NCBI GenBank assembly: GCA_934488615.1
Contig: CAKSSJ010000033.1
Location: 1-22,763, forward strand
Reading direction: 5' to 3'
Length of the DNA: 22,763 nucleotides
Origin: an uncultured Eubacteriales bacterium
GTDB lineage: Bacteria > Bacillota > Clostridia > Oscillospirales > Acutalibacteraceae
Every line of letters begins with the position of its first letter. Position 1 is the first letter of the stretch. Position numbers and translations under genes: made by a program. A model generated the notes under the pieces. It was given only the letters and a program-made list of their open reading frames with translations, was not told the DNA's origin and did no database searches. Of this stretch, positions 13,620 to 21,098 are shown one piece after another.

Positions 13620-15050
13620 ATGGATATAGCAGATCTTGCGGCAAGCGCCGTGAAAAAGATTACAAAGGGCAAGGGAAAAAGACTTGCAAAGAAGGGCTAT
13701 CCTGCGGACTTGCCGAAGGTTCAGCCTGTGAAAATTTCCAACAAAACGGACGACAAGTTTGACGTCGGCTTTGCAATGAAAGAAACAATGCCCGATGATT
13801 TCGATTCTAAGACATATTACATAGCGGGACACAAAATGGCTCAGAAAATGACGGGCTTCCATGATCCCGTAACGGTCAGCGCAATGTGGATCGGCTGCGG
13901 CGATGAGGGCGGCGTGATGATGGTCTGCGCCGATATTATCGGTCTTACCAATTTTGAAGTGAGCATAATCCGCGCAAGCCTTGAGGAATTTTCGAGCAAG
14001 GCAAAGTGCAAGGCTATCAATGTTTGCTGTTCACATTCACATGCGGGCTTTGATACCGTCGGTTACTGGGGAAAGCTTCCGAAGAGCGGCAAGGTTGACA
14101 CATACATGCAGAAGATATTCAAGAACGTTAAGGAAGTTTGTCTTGAAGCATACGATAACCGCAAAAAGGGCGATCTCTACGTCGGAACAACCCATGTCCC
14201 CGACGCTCAGTATGATAAGCGTCCTCCCGTGGTTCTTCATGATACATTGACAAGAATCCGTTTCGTTCCCGATGACGGAAGCAAGGAAACCTGGCTTCTC
14301 AACTATGCCGCCCACCCGAACACACTCGGCGGTTCAAACACCCTTTGCAGTGCCGACTATCCGTATTTCCTCAGACAGACGATATATAAGGAAAAGGACG
14401 TCAATGTTCTTTACGGTATCGGTGCGATCGGTGCGGTTGACCCCGGATATCCCGACGTTGAGGACAGATGGAAGAGAGTTGAGCTTCAGGGCGAGACGCT
14501 CGGCAAGGCGGCTCTTTCGATTGACAATGACGAGAAGATGAAGCCTGAAATTACCGTTGTTCAGCAGCCGTTCTATTACTATGCGGATAACGCAGTGCTT
14601 GCATTTCTTGCCATGCTTAAGGTAATGAGCTCAAAGCTTGTGCCTGCAAAGAAGGGCGATCTGGGAATTGCTCTTGTTTCCGAAATGACCTACATGAGGA
14701 TCGGCTCACAGCAGATTCTTCTCATGCCGGGCGAGGTATTCCCCGAGGTTGCTTACGGCGGATATGATTCGGCAGAGGATTCGGCAACGGGCAGAGGCCC
14801 TGAAATTGACCCGACTCCGCTTGTTGACATCGCAGGAGACAAAAATCTTCTCATATTCGGTGTAACGAACGACATGACAGGCTATGTTGTTGCTCCGAAC
14901 GATTTCATTCTCCATAAAACTCAGCCGTACCTTTCGAGCGGCAGAGACCGTTTTGACAGAAATCACTACCATGAGACAAACTCGATGGGTTATTCGGCGG
15001 CTCAGACGCTTACCGATGAGTTTGCGGATATCATGAAGAGAGTTAAATAA
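13620..15050 (+). CDS. Neutral ceramidase-like hydrolase, no signal peptide
   Basis: A 476-residue protein similar to the catalytic domain of neutral/alkaline non-lysosomal ceramidases, which are zinc amidases cutting the N-acyl bond of ceramide. Visible motifs are VGFAMKETMP (about 50-59), the metal-binding S138-H139-S140-H141-AGFD, and H232 in LNYAAHP. Near the C-terminus, MPGEVFPE (about 363-370) and DMTGYVVAPNDF match the family. Secreted ceramidases are longer and carry a signal peptide and a C-terminal immunoglobulin-like domain; both are missing here. The N-terminus is lysine-rich and not a leader. The protein is therefore probably cytosolic and may act on another N-acyl substrate. GGAGG precedes the ATG; a terminator follows 14 bases after the stop. 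Confidence 0.82.
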   Translation: MDIADLAASAVKKITKGKGKRLAKKGYPADLPKVQPVKISNKTDDKFDVGFAMKETMPDDFDSKTYYIAGHKMAQKMTGFHDPVTVSAMWIGCGDEGGVMMVCADIIGLTNFEVSIIRASLEEFSSKAKCKAINVCCSHSHAGFDTVGYWGKLPKSGKVDTYMQKIFKNVKEVCLEAYDNRKKGDLYVGTTHVPDAQYDKRPPVVLHDTLTRIRFVPDDGSKETWLLNYAAHPNTLGGSNTLCSADYPYFLRQTIYKEKDVNVLYGIGAIGAVDPGYPDVEDRWKRVELQGETLGKAALSIDNDEKMKPEITVVQQPFYYYADNAVLAFLAMLKVMSSKLVPAKKGDLGIALVSEMTYMRIGSQQILLMPGEVFPEVAYGGYDSAEDSATGRGPEIDPTPLVDIAGDKNLLIFGVTNDMTGYVVAPNDFILHKTQPYLSSGRDRFDRNHYHETNSMGYSAAQTLTDEFADIMKRVK

Positions 15051-15063
15051 TTCGTTTTTCTTT

Positions 15064-15098
15064 GCCTCCCCTTGTTTAAGCGAGGGGAGGCGATTTTT
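15064..15098 (+). terminator. Terminator of the ceramidase-like gene
   Basis: An 11-base-pair stem (15064-15074 with 15081-15091, one wobble) with a 6-base loop, followed by T at 15094-15098. Confidence 0.85.
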
Positions 15099-15159
15099 GA
15101 GGTAAGAGAGAAAAGTGAAAATAAAAGTCCGACAATTACCCGATAAAGAAGGAAAACCG

Positions 15160-15831
15160 ATGAAGTATAAATATGAAATGCATTGCCACACCGCCGAGAC
15201 AAGCACCTGCGCGGCGACAAAGGCAAAGGACACGGTCGAATTTTACAAGTCAATAGGCTACAGCGGACTTGTTGTGACCGATCATTATTCATTCGCAACG
15301 TTCGGAAAAAGCGGCTCATTCAAAAGGAATATTGATGCTGACAGGTTCCTTGAAGGCTACCGCTGTGCACGGGAGGCGGCAGGTGACGATTTCACCGTAC
15401 TGCTTGGAATGGAAATCAGATTTTTTGCAACGGCAAATGATTATCTCGTTTACGGAATCGACGAGGATTTTGTCAGGAAAAACGGAAACATGCTTTTTAT
15501 GGGGCTGAGACGTTTTCATGAGCTTGTTAAAGAGAGCGGCGCAATAATCGTTCAGGCTCATCCGTTCAGACCGTATATCAGCAGGGCGAACCCTAAGTAT
15601 CTTGACGGATGCGAGGTCTTTAACAGCAAGGACAGGGATAAGAATTATAATCAAAAGGCACTGGAATGGGCTGAAAAGGAAAATTTCAAAATTCGGACAG
15701 GCGGGGCTGACTATCACCGTGAAAGTCAGCAAGGTAATGCGTCGGGTATTATAACAGAAGAAAGGATAAATACAAATGCCGAGCTTGTCGAAATTTTGAG
15801 AAGCGGCAGATATGAAATCAATATGGGCTGA
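15160..15831 (+). CDS. PHP-domain metallohydrolase
   Basis: A 223-residue PHP-family protein, probably a phosphoesterase acting in the cytosol; the substrate is unknown. The metal motifs are H8-C-H10 at the very N-terminus, T-D41-H42, the glutamate in LLGMEIRF, H in VQAHPFRP, and D/H in GGADYHRE. I prefer the ATG at 15160 because GAAGGA lies 6 bases upstream and the domain begins at once (KYKYEMHCHT). A GTG 45 bases earlier would add 15 residues of no clear value, with a poorly spaced GAGG. The gene lies between two terminators, and no convincing promoter is seen, so it may rely on read-through from the ceramidase-like gene. Confidence 0.85.
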   Translation: MKYKYEMHCHTAETSTCAATKAKDTVEFYKSIGYSGLVVTDHYSFATFGKSGSFKRNIDADRFLEGYRCAREAAGDDFTVLLGMEIRFFATANDYLVYGIDEDFVRKNGNMLFMGLRRFHELVKESGAIIVQAHPFRPYISRANPKYLDGCEVFNSKDRDKNYNQKALEWAEKENFKIRTGGADYHRESQQGNASGIITEERINTNAELVEILRSGRYEINMG

Positions 15832-15833
15832 AT

Positions 15834-15863
15834 AACCGTCGGCAGGAATGTCGGCGGTTTTGT
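15834..15863 (+). terminator. Terminator of the PHP gene
   Basis: An 11-base-pair stem (15834-15844 with 15849-15859, two wobbles) with loop GGAA, followed by TTTGTCTT. It starts 2 bases after the stop codon. Confidence 0.8.
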
Positions 15864-15864
15864 C

Positions 15865-15890
15865 TTAATTGTAAATTTTTCACAAATTAA
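15865..15890. promoter_or_regulatory. Near-palindromic candidate operator
   Basis: TTAATTGT and ACAAATTAA flank an A/T-rich centre containing TTGTAAA and TTCACAA. This is an imperfect dyad 88 bases before the lipase-like gene. It resembles the Rex-type half-sites TTGTGAA/TTCACAA, but the spacing is too short by one base and one half-site has a mismatch. Confidence 0.25.
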
Positions 15891-15977
15891 GCAAAATGTA
15901 TTTATTTTTTAACGGTAATATGATATTATCATTATATCAGCAGAGAATTATATAATACGAAATGGGGAAGGCACGAC

Positions 15978-17738
15978 TTGAACAGTCAGAATAAAATAAT
16001 AGCCGCATTGCTCACGGTCGTTATAACTGTTTCGTCAATGCCGTTCATGGCAAAGGCGGAGAAAAAGACGAGCGGTACCTATCAGTGCGACTGGTTTGAC
16101 GAAAGCCTTTATTATCCTTATGAATACGATGATGAATGGTTTTCGGAAAGCTCATTTGAATATAACCACAAGCTTGCCCTGCTCGCTTTGAATATTTCTA
16201 TGGCAACATTCAATTCCTTTAACGTAAGCGACAGGGACGAGCATATCAGAGCAATGCTTCAAAACTGCGGTTATGAAACCAAGGCGTACGGCTATGAAAC
16301 TGAGGGCTATGATACTGCCGCGGTCGAGATGGCGAAGAAAAGTGTCACTCTTTCGGGCGAGCAGTGCACTATCGTTATTGCCGCAATAAGAAGCGGAAAC
16401 TACGGTATGGAGTGGGGCGGAAATCTCAGAGTCGGAAACGGTGAAAATCACCTTGGCTTTGATCTCGGCAAGGAAATTATTCTTAATTATATCAACGAAT
16501 ATTTTGCGGCTGAAAATATCAAGGGCAGGGTCAAGCTTCTCATCCCCGGTTACAGCAGGGGAGGCTCGATTGCCAATCTTGTCGGTGCCGAGCTTGATGA
16601 CGGAAGCTATGTGAAAAGTCTCAAAAGTGCCGACAGTATAAAAAATATCGGAATTGCAAAGAACGATATTTATGTTTACACGTTTGAGGCTCCGCAGTGT
16701 ACCAAAAAGAGCGGAGCGAAAGATGCGATTTACGGGAACATCATCAACATAATGAACCCGAACGATTACGTTCCGAAATTTGTCATGAAGGATTGGGGCT
16801 TTACCCATTACGGCACGGAATACTACCTCCCGTCGGCGGAAAACTGCGCAAACTATTCGGGTTATTATGAAAATGTTTGCGAAACCTTTGACACATTGAT
16901 GGATGATACGGGCAAAAAGTCAAAGTCGAATTTCTACAGCGAGGAGGACTCGCGCTCTGTCGGTGCAATGTTTGATTCGCTGATGTCGAAGCTTGCAAAT
17001 GAAATTTTCGTAAGCCAGGAAAGCTACGCCGAAAAATACGAAGACGGACTTATTTTTATAGCGGGTCAGTATATAGGCAAAAAGCTCAATGCAGGCAACG
17101 CATTGAAAACTATCGGTGTAATTCTGTCGGCAGTTGCGCTCGGAATTATTCCGACCAATATGGACACGATCAAGAGCGACGGATTCCGCTCCTATATCGC
17201 CAATCAGATCGCGGAAAGCGACGCAAGCCAAAATCTGACGCAAAAGCAGATACAGGGCATCATTGATGTTATCATTGCACTGCTTGAATTCGCAAAGGAC
17301 AACCGCTCGGATGTCAAGGCTCTGTTTGGTCAGCTCAACACCGTGCTGAATGTTCATCAGCCGTATGTAACGCTTTCCTGGATGCGCTCGATAAATCAGA
17401 GCGACATGCTGAAAATAAACGGCGAAGCTGAGAAGCCCTTGAAGGTTTCTTTTAACAAAATCGACCTGCGATACAAGGCGAACGCAAGAATTGTTGCCGA
17501 TTATGATGAAACGCTCGGCACACTGACATGGAAATCGGATTCCGACGGAATTGTTTGCGTTGATGAAAAGGGCTTTATCTCCGCAAAGGGTGACGGTGAG
17601 GCAATCGTTACCGCAGAGCTTCGCTCCGCAGACGGCAGGCTGATTGATTCGGAAAAGGTCAAAGTAACCGTGCATATGAATAAGCTTGAGGTCATCGTTG
17701 CGGCGGTGAAGAATATTTTCGGAAAGGTGGCGGCTTAA
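15978..17738 (+). CDS. Secreted lipase-like alpha/beta hydrolase with Big_2 domain
   Basis: A 586-residue exported protein. Residues 1-27 are a signal peptide ending near AKA. The hydrolase domain follows, with nucleophile S193 in GYSRGG, D263 in NPNDYVP, and H277 in GFTHYG as a likely triad in the order and spacing of class 3 lipases and esterases. Residues about 495-575 form a bacterial Ig-like (Big_2) domain (TLTWKSDSDGIVCVDEKG, then GDGEAIVTAEL). The start is TTG, chosen because GGGGAAGG lies 6 bases before it and the signal peptide begins there. A short palindrome (ATGATATTATCAT, 15920-15932) lies in the upstream gap, and no single promoter stands out. The stop codon abuts the ATG of a small membrane protein gene. 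Confidence 0.82.
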   Translation: MNSQNKIIAALLTVVITVSSMPFMAKAEKKTSGTYQCDWFDESLYYPYEYDDEWFSESSFEYNHKLALLALNISMATFNSFNVSDRDEHIRAMLQNCGYETKAYGYETEGYDTAAVEMAKKSVTLSGEQCTIVIAAIRSGNYGMEWGGNLRVGNGENHLGFDLGKEIILNYINEYFAAENIKGRVKLLIPGYSRGGSIANLVGAELDDGSYVKSLKSADSIKNIGIAKNDIYVYTFEAPQCTKKSGAKDAIYGNIINIMNPNDYVPKFVMKDWGFTHYGTEYYLPSAENCANYSGYYENVCETFDTLMDDTGKKSKSNFYSEEDSRSVGAMFDSLMSKLANEIFVSQESYAEKYEDGLIFIAGQYIGKKLNAGNALKTIGVILSAVALGIIPTNMDTIKSDGFRSYIANQIAESDASQNLTQKQIQGIIDVIIALLEFAKDNRSDVKALFGQLNTVLNVHQPYVTLSWMRSINQSDMLKINGEAEKPLKVSFNKIDLRYKANARIVADYDETLGTLTWKSDSDGIVCVDEKGFISAKGDGEAIVTAELRSADGRLIDSEKVKVTVHMNKLEVIVAAVKNIFGKVAA

Positions 17739-17915
17739 ATGAGCAGATATTTTGTTTTGATTTTTCTTGTTATAGGCATAGGTGTGGGCACGTTACTCTC
17801 GCTTGTGATGGATGTTAATATTTTTGTCAACATGATCGTCGGCGCACTTGCAGGTGCCGCGGTCGGATATTTCCTTAAAGTTAGGGTTGAAAAAAATAAT
17901 AAAACAGATGAATAA
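17739..17915 (+). CDS. Small two-helix membrane protein (58 residues)
   Basis: This short frame starts with ATG directly after the TAA of the lipase-like gene, so the genes are probably coupled. AAAGGTGG lies 6 to 13 bases upstream. The protein begins MSRYFVLIFLVIGIGVGTLL. A first hydrophobic helix covers about residues 4-22, and a second (MIVGALAGAAVGYFL) covers about 32-46. The tail is short and charged (KVRVEKNNKTDE). The glycine-rich second helix recalls small helix-pairing membrane proteins. No family is recognised. It is followed by a clear terminator 7 bases after its stop, which supports its being the true last gene of the transcript. Confidence 0.7.
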   Translation: MSRYFVLIFLVIGIGVGTLLSLVMDVNIFVNMIVGALAGAAVGYFLKVRVEKNNKTDE

Positions 17916-17922
17916 ATCATAG

Positions 17923-17953
17923 AGGGCTGTCGCTGAATGTGACAGCCTTTTTT
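17923..17953 (+). terminator. Terminator of the lipase / small membrane protein unit
   Basis: GGCTGTC (17925-17931) pairs with GACAGCC (17941-17947), extended outward by two more pairs, and is followed by six T residues. Confidence 0.85.
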
Positions 17954-17973
17954 GTAAAAAAGCTTTACAGCCC

Positions 17974-18002
17974 TTTCCTTTTTCGGAAGTATAGTGTATA
18001 AT
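17974..18002 (+). promoter_or_regulatory. Promoter of the transglutaminase-like gene
   Basis: A perfect TATAAT (17997-18002) lies 38 bases before the start. The -35 (TTTCCT, 17974-17979) is weak. The 13 bases TATAGTGTATAAT are identical to those of the rmlB promoter at 19555-19567. Confidence 0.5.
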
Positions 18003-18040
18003 TACAGAAAATGAAAATTGAATATCGGGGAGAATTTGTA

Positions 18041-19531
18041 ATGAATAAGAAAAGAAATGCGGCAAAATTTTTTAGAGTAATAGGTATTGCTTTAGTTGCG
18101 ATCGTGATGAGCGTTTTGCCCTTAGTAAATGTCAGTGCCGAATTGATCAAATGCGGTGACGGAGCTTATGAGCTTGACGAAGGAGGTACATTATCTATAT
18201 ACAATATGATAGATGATGAAATAGCAAAGGTGATTGATCAGAGCAAAATGGGAAATGAAGTGATAGATATCTATCTAAACAATTGCACCATAACCAAGCC
18301 GAATCTTCTGAACCGTTACAGTGTAGAGAGCATTATAATAGATAACTGCTTAATAAAAGCCGAATCACTTAAGTTTAACAAAAAGGTTAGCCTTGTTCGG
18401 CTGATGAATTATAAGAATACGGACATGAGCTTTCTGGAAGGAAACAGCTTTGAGAGATTTTGGCTTGAGCTTTGCGAATTCGATGATCTGGAATTTTTAA
18501 AATATTTGAAAAATGTTGAGGATATTTTTATCGGTGATTGCAGCTTGGGCTCAATACGCGGTATTGAAAAGGCTAAAGGTTTAACATATCTTAAGTTTTC
18601 TGGCGTTGGCATAGAGGATTTAAGTCCGCTGAAGGATAATAAAATGCTCGACACTCTTGAACTTGAGCAAACCTGTGTAAATGACCTTTCGCCGCTCGAA
18701 TCCACAAATATCCGCAGACTTTATTTTTCCGATGCTCCGATAAAATCCCTTCAGCCGCTAACAAAGATGAAAAATCTGACAATAGCCTGGGGCGAAAACA
18801 ACGAGATGTTTTACGATAAGGAGATCGTCGATGCGCTCAATTCAAAGCGAGAGGATCTATATGAATATGCAGAAGATTCCGCGGAGATTCAGGATAAGGT
18901 TCGTAAGCTCGCAAAGAGCCTTGTAAATGACAGTATGACATATGAGCAGAAAATCCGCAAAATAACGGAGTATGTTGCATACCATATCGAATATGATTAC
19001 GAACATTACAGTTTAGAGGATGAAATCAGCACGGAATACAACATGCATAAGCTCAGATACGCACTGAAAGGCAAGGGCGTTTGTGCAAACTATGCAGGGC
19101 TTTGCGATGCGCTTTTCCGCGAGTGCGGAATTGAGTGCTATCTTCAATCGGGGGACAATCATATTTGGAATGTTGTAAAAATTGACGATGATTACAGAAT
19201 CGTTGACGCAACTTTTATCAACGCCGAGGGCTTTTTGGAGAGCAATTATTTGGCAAAATTCGAGGATTATTCATGCAATCCGAATTCATATCCCTCATCG
19301 GTATACCTTATGAGGAGAAATATTCAGCCCGATAAGACAGACAAAAACAGTACCGTTGAAACAGTACAGAACAATCGGACGCAAGCAAGGAGCGCAGTTA
19401 TTATCTTTTCGATTGCCGCAGTTCTTATAGCGATTATATTGCTTGTTTCTTTTATAAAAGAGAAAACGGCAAAGGCCACCGAAACGATCAACGAATATAA
19501 TGATGAGCAAAACGAAAACGATATAGAATAA
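18041..19531 (+). CDS. Surface LRR and transglutaminase-like protein
   Basis: A 496-residue membrane-anchored protein. Residues 8-32 are a signal peptide or N-terminal helix. Residues about 75-255 have leucine-rich-repeat character (ISPL-type turns such as GIEDLSPLKDNKMLDTLEL). Residues about 295-410 are a transglutaminase-like (papain-fold) domain with C348 in KGVCANYAGL, H374 in DNHIWNVV, and D389 in RIVDATF as the catalytic triad. Residues about 445-470 form a C-terminal helix (IIFSIAAVLIAIILL), followed by a short acidic cytoplasmic tail. I chose the ATG at 18041 because GGGGAG lies 8 bases before it and the signal sequence starts there. Such proteins in gut Firmicutes are thought to hydrolyse or crosslink proteins, or to process cell-wall peptides, outside the membrane. 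The target is unknown. Confidence 0.85.
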   Translation: MNKKRNAAKFFRVIGIALVAIVMSVLPLVNVSAELIKCGDGAYELDEGGTLSIYNMIDDEIAKVIDQSKMGNEVIDIYLNNCTITKPNLLNRYSVESIIIDNCLIKAESLKFNKKVSLVRLMNYKNTDMSFLEGNSFERFWLELCEFDDLEFLKYLKNVEDIFIGDCSLGSIRGIEKAKGLTYLKFSGVGIEDLSPLKDNKMLDTLELEQTCVNDLSPLESTNIRRLYFSDAPIKSLQPLTKMKNLTIAWGENNEMFYDKEIVDALNSKREDLYEYAEDSAEIQDKVRKLAKSLVNDSMTYEQKIRKITEYVAYHIEYDYEHYSLEDEISTEYNMHKLRYALKGKGVCANYAGLCDALFRECGIECYLQSGDNHIWNVVKIDDDYRIVDATFINAEGFLESNYLAKFEDYSCNPNSYPSSVYLMRRNIQPDKTDKNSTVETVQNNRTQARSAVIIFSIAAVLIAIILLVSFIKEKTAKATETINEYNDEQNENDIE

Positions 19532-19538
19532 AAAATAC

Positions 19539-19567
19539 TTTTCTTTTTAAATTATATAGTGTATAAT
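19539..19567 (+). promoter_or_regulatory. Promoter of the rmlB-lipoprotein unit
   Basis: TTTTCT (19539-19544), a 17-base spacer and TATAAT (19562-19567), 30 bases before the rmlB start. It shares TATAGTGTATAAT with the promoter of the preceding gene. Confidence 0.55.
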
Positions 19568-19597
19568 GTTTATGACAATTTCCAAAGGAGATTTTTT

Positions 19598-20599
19598 ATG
19601 AAAAATATTCTTGTTACAGGCGGCGCCGGATTTATCGGCAGTAATTTCATTTATTATATGCAGCGCAAGCACCCCGACTACAGATTGGTGTGCATCGACG
19701 CTCTGACCTACGCAGGCAATCTTTACACTCTTGACGAAGCACGCAAGGGCAATTTCCGCTTTGTTCTCGGCGACATAACTGACAGAAAAACTGTTTTTGC
19801 ACTCTGCGAGGAGGAAAAATTTGATGCGATAGTCAATTTTGCGGCGGAAAGCCATGTTGACCGCTCAATCGAAAACCCCGAGGTTTTCCTAAAGACCAAT
19901 ATCCTCGGCACGCAGGTTTTGCTTGATGCCTGCAACAAGTTTGATATTCCGCGTTATCATCAGGTATCGACCGACGAGGTTTACGGCGATCTTCCGCTCG
20001 ACCGTCCCGACCTTTTCTTTACCGAGACAACGCCTATTCACACTTCTTCGCCGTATTCGGCAAGCAAGGCATCAGCTGACTTGCTCGTAATGGCTTATCA
20101 CCGCACCTTCGGAACACCCGCAACGATTTCTCGTTGCTCCAATAACTACGGACCTTATCAGTTCCCCGAGAAGCTTATTCCGCTCATGATTTCCAAGGCT
20201 CTTGCCGATGAAAAGCTCCCCGTTTACGGTGAGGGACTCAATGTCCGTGATTGGCTCTATGTTGACGACCATTGCAAGGCAATCGACATGATCCTCGAGA
20301 ACGGCAAGATCGGCGAGGTTTATAACATCGGCGGTCATAACGAGAAAGCAAACATTGATGTTGTTAAAACAATTATTAAAGCAGTCGGCAAGGACGAAAG
20401 CCTTATTACTTATGTTAAGGACCGCCCGGGTCACGACATGAGATATGCCATTGATCCCGCAAAGATTCATGCCGAGCTCGGTTGGGAGCCCGAGACCCTT
20501 TTCAATGAGGGAATTCAGAAAACCATTGACTGGTATCTCAACAACCGCGAATGGTGGCAGAAGATACTCAGCGGCGAATACAAGAACTACAGGGGATGA
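19598..20599 (+). CDS. rmlB: dTDP-glucose 4,6-dehydratase
   Basis: A 333-residue extended short-chain dehydrogenase that converts dTDP-glucose to dTDP-4-keto-6-deoxyglucose, the second step of dTDP-rhamnose synthesis, with bound NAD. The Rossmann motif is G8-G-A-G-F-I-G14. Catalytic residues are T125-D126-E127 in STDEVYG, with Y153 and K157 in YSASK. NFAAESHVDRS and RPGHDMRYAID are family signatures. I chose the ATG at 19598 because AAAGGAG precedes it by 7 bases; a frame start 39 bases upstream overlaps the promoter. rmlA, rmlC and rmlD are not in the window, which is unusual, as they are commonly clustered. A lipoprotein gene follows after 4 bases. Confidence 0.95.
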   Translation: MKNILVTGGAGFIGSNFIYYMQRKHPDYRLVCIDALTYAGNLYTLDEARKGNFRFVLGDITDRKTVFALCEEEKFDAIVNFAAESHVDRSIENPEVFLKTNILGTQVLLDACNKFDIPRYHQVSTDEVYGDLPLDRPDLFFTETTPIHTSSPYSASKASADLLVMAYHRTFGTPATISRCSNNYGPYQFPEKLIPLMISKALADEKLPVYGEGLNVRDWLYVDDHCKAIDMILENGKIGEVYNIGGHNEKANIDVVKTIIKAVGKDESLITYVKDRPGHDMRYAIDPAKIHAELGWEPETLFNEGIQKTIDWYLNNREWWQKILSGEYKNYRG

Positions 20600-20603
20600 T
20601 CTT

Positions 20604-21047
20604 ATGAAAAAAATAATCGCTGTTTTGCTCACTGCCGTTGTGGCAATGTCCTTTTTTGCCTGCGGCAAAAAAGAGGGCGACCTCGGTAAGCAGACTACCG
20701 TTGACAAGAAAAACGGCTATACCCTCGTCGAGGAGGTTCTGACTTTTAAATACAACGACGATGAGGAAGAAATCAAGAAAAATCCCAATGCCAAAACCGA
20801 GGGCTTTGTTACAAGCGAGAGCAATGCCGTTGGCAAGGTGAATACGAAGCCTGCGATTCTCGATATTGCAAAAAAAGAAGTCAGCGAGAAATTCAATAAG
20901 GTGAATTTTGCATTTGACCGCACAAGAGGCGTATGGAAGGTCACGTTTTCCATGGACACCGTGACCGACGAAAAGACAACAAGCGAAAAGGTTATGACCG
21001 TTTACGTTGATGAGGACGGTTATACCTTGGCAACAATCAAAGCATAA
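20604..21047 (+). CDS. Small lipoprotein
   Basis: A 147-residue predicted lipoprotein. MKKIIAVLLTAVVAMSFFAC forms a type II signal peptide with C20 as the lipidated cysteine; the lipobox SFFAC is acceptable though not ideal. A charged, lysine- and glutamate-rich linker follows. The mature part (residues about 75-147) could be a small alpha/beta domain, with strands VWKVTFSMD and MTVYVDEDGYTLATIKA, of the PepSY/NTF2-like type; this is a guess. It begins 4 bases after rmlB, with AGGGGAT as the ribosome binding site overlapping the rmlB end, so the two are co-transcribed. No functional link to rhamnose synthesis is evident. Confidence 0.75.
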   Translation: MKKIIAVLLTAVVAMSFFACGKKEGDLGKQTTVDKKNGYTLVEEVLTFKYNDDEEEIKKNPNAKTEGFVTSESNAVGKVNTKPAILDIAKKEVSEKFNKVNFAFDRTRGVWKVTFSMDTVTDEKTTSEKVMTVYVDEDGYTLATIKA

Positions 21048-21051
21048 AATA

Positions 21052-21080
21052 AACGGCGGTGAAGGTACCGCCGTTGTTTT
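21052..21080 (+). terminator. Terminator of the rmlB-lipoprotein unit
   Basis: AACGGCGGT (21052-21060) pairs perfectly with ACCGCCGTT (21067-21075) around a 6-base loop, followed by GTTTT. Confidence 0.85.
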
Positions 21081-21098
21081 CAAAAAAGGAGTATTCAA

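Noticed and set aside
15115..15159. GTG start giving 15 more residues to the second PHP protein
   Set aside because: The GAGG is 12 bases away, the extension is not domain-like, and the ATG at 15160 has a better-spaced GAAGGA directly before the PHP motif.
16152..16808. Long minus-strand frames (also 16920-17675 and 20568-21254) opposite exported-protein genes
   Set aside because: They are shadows of genes with signal peptides and catalytic motifs and have no supporting start signals.
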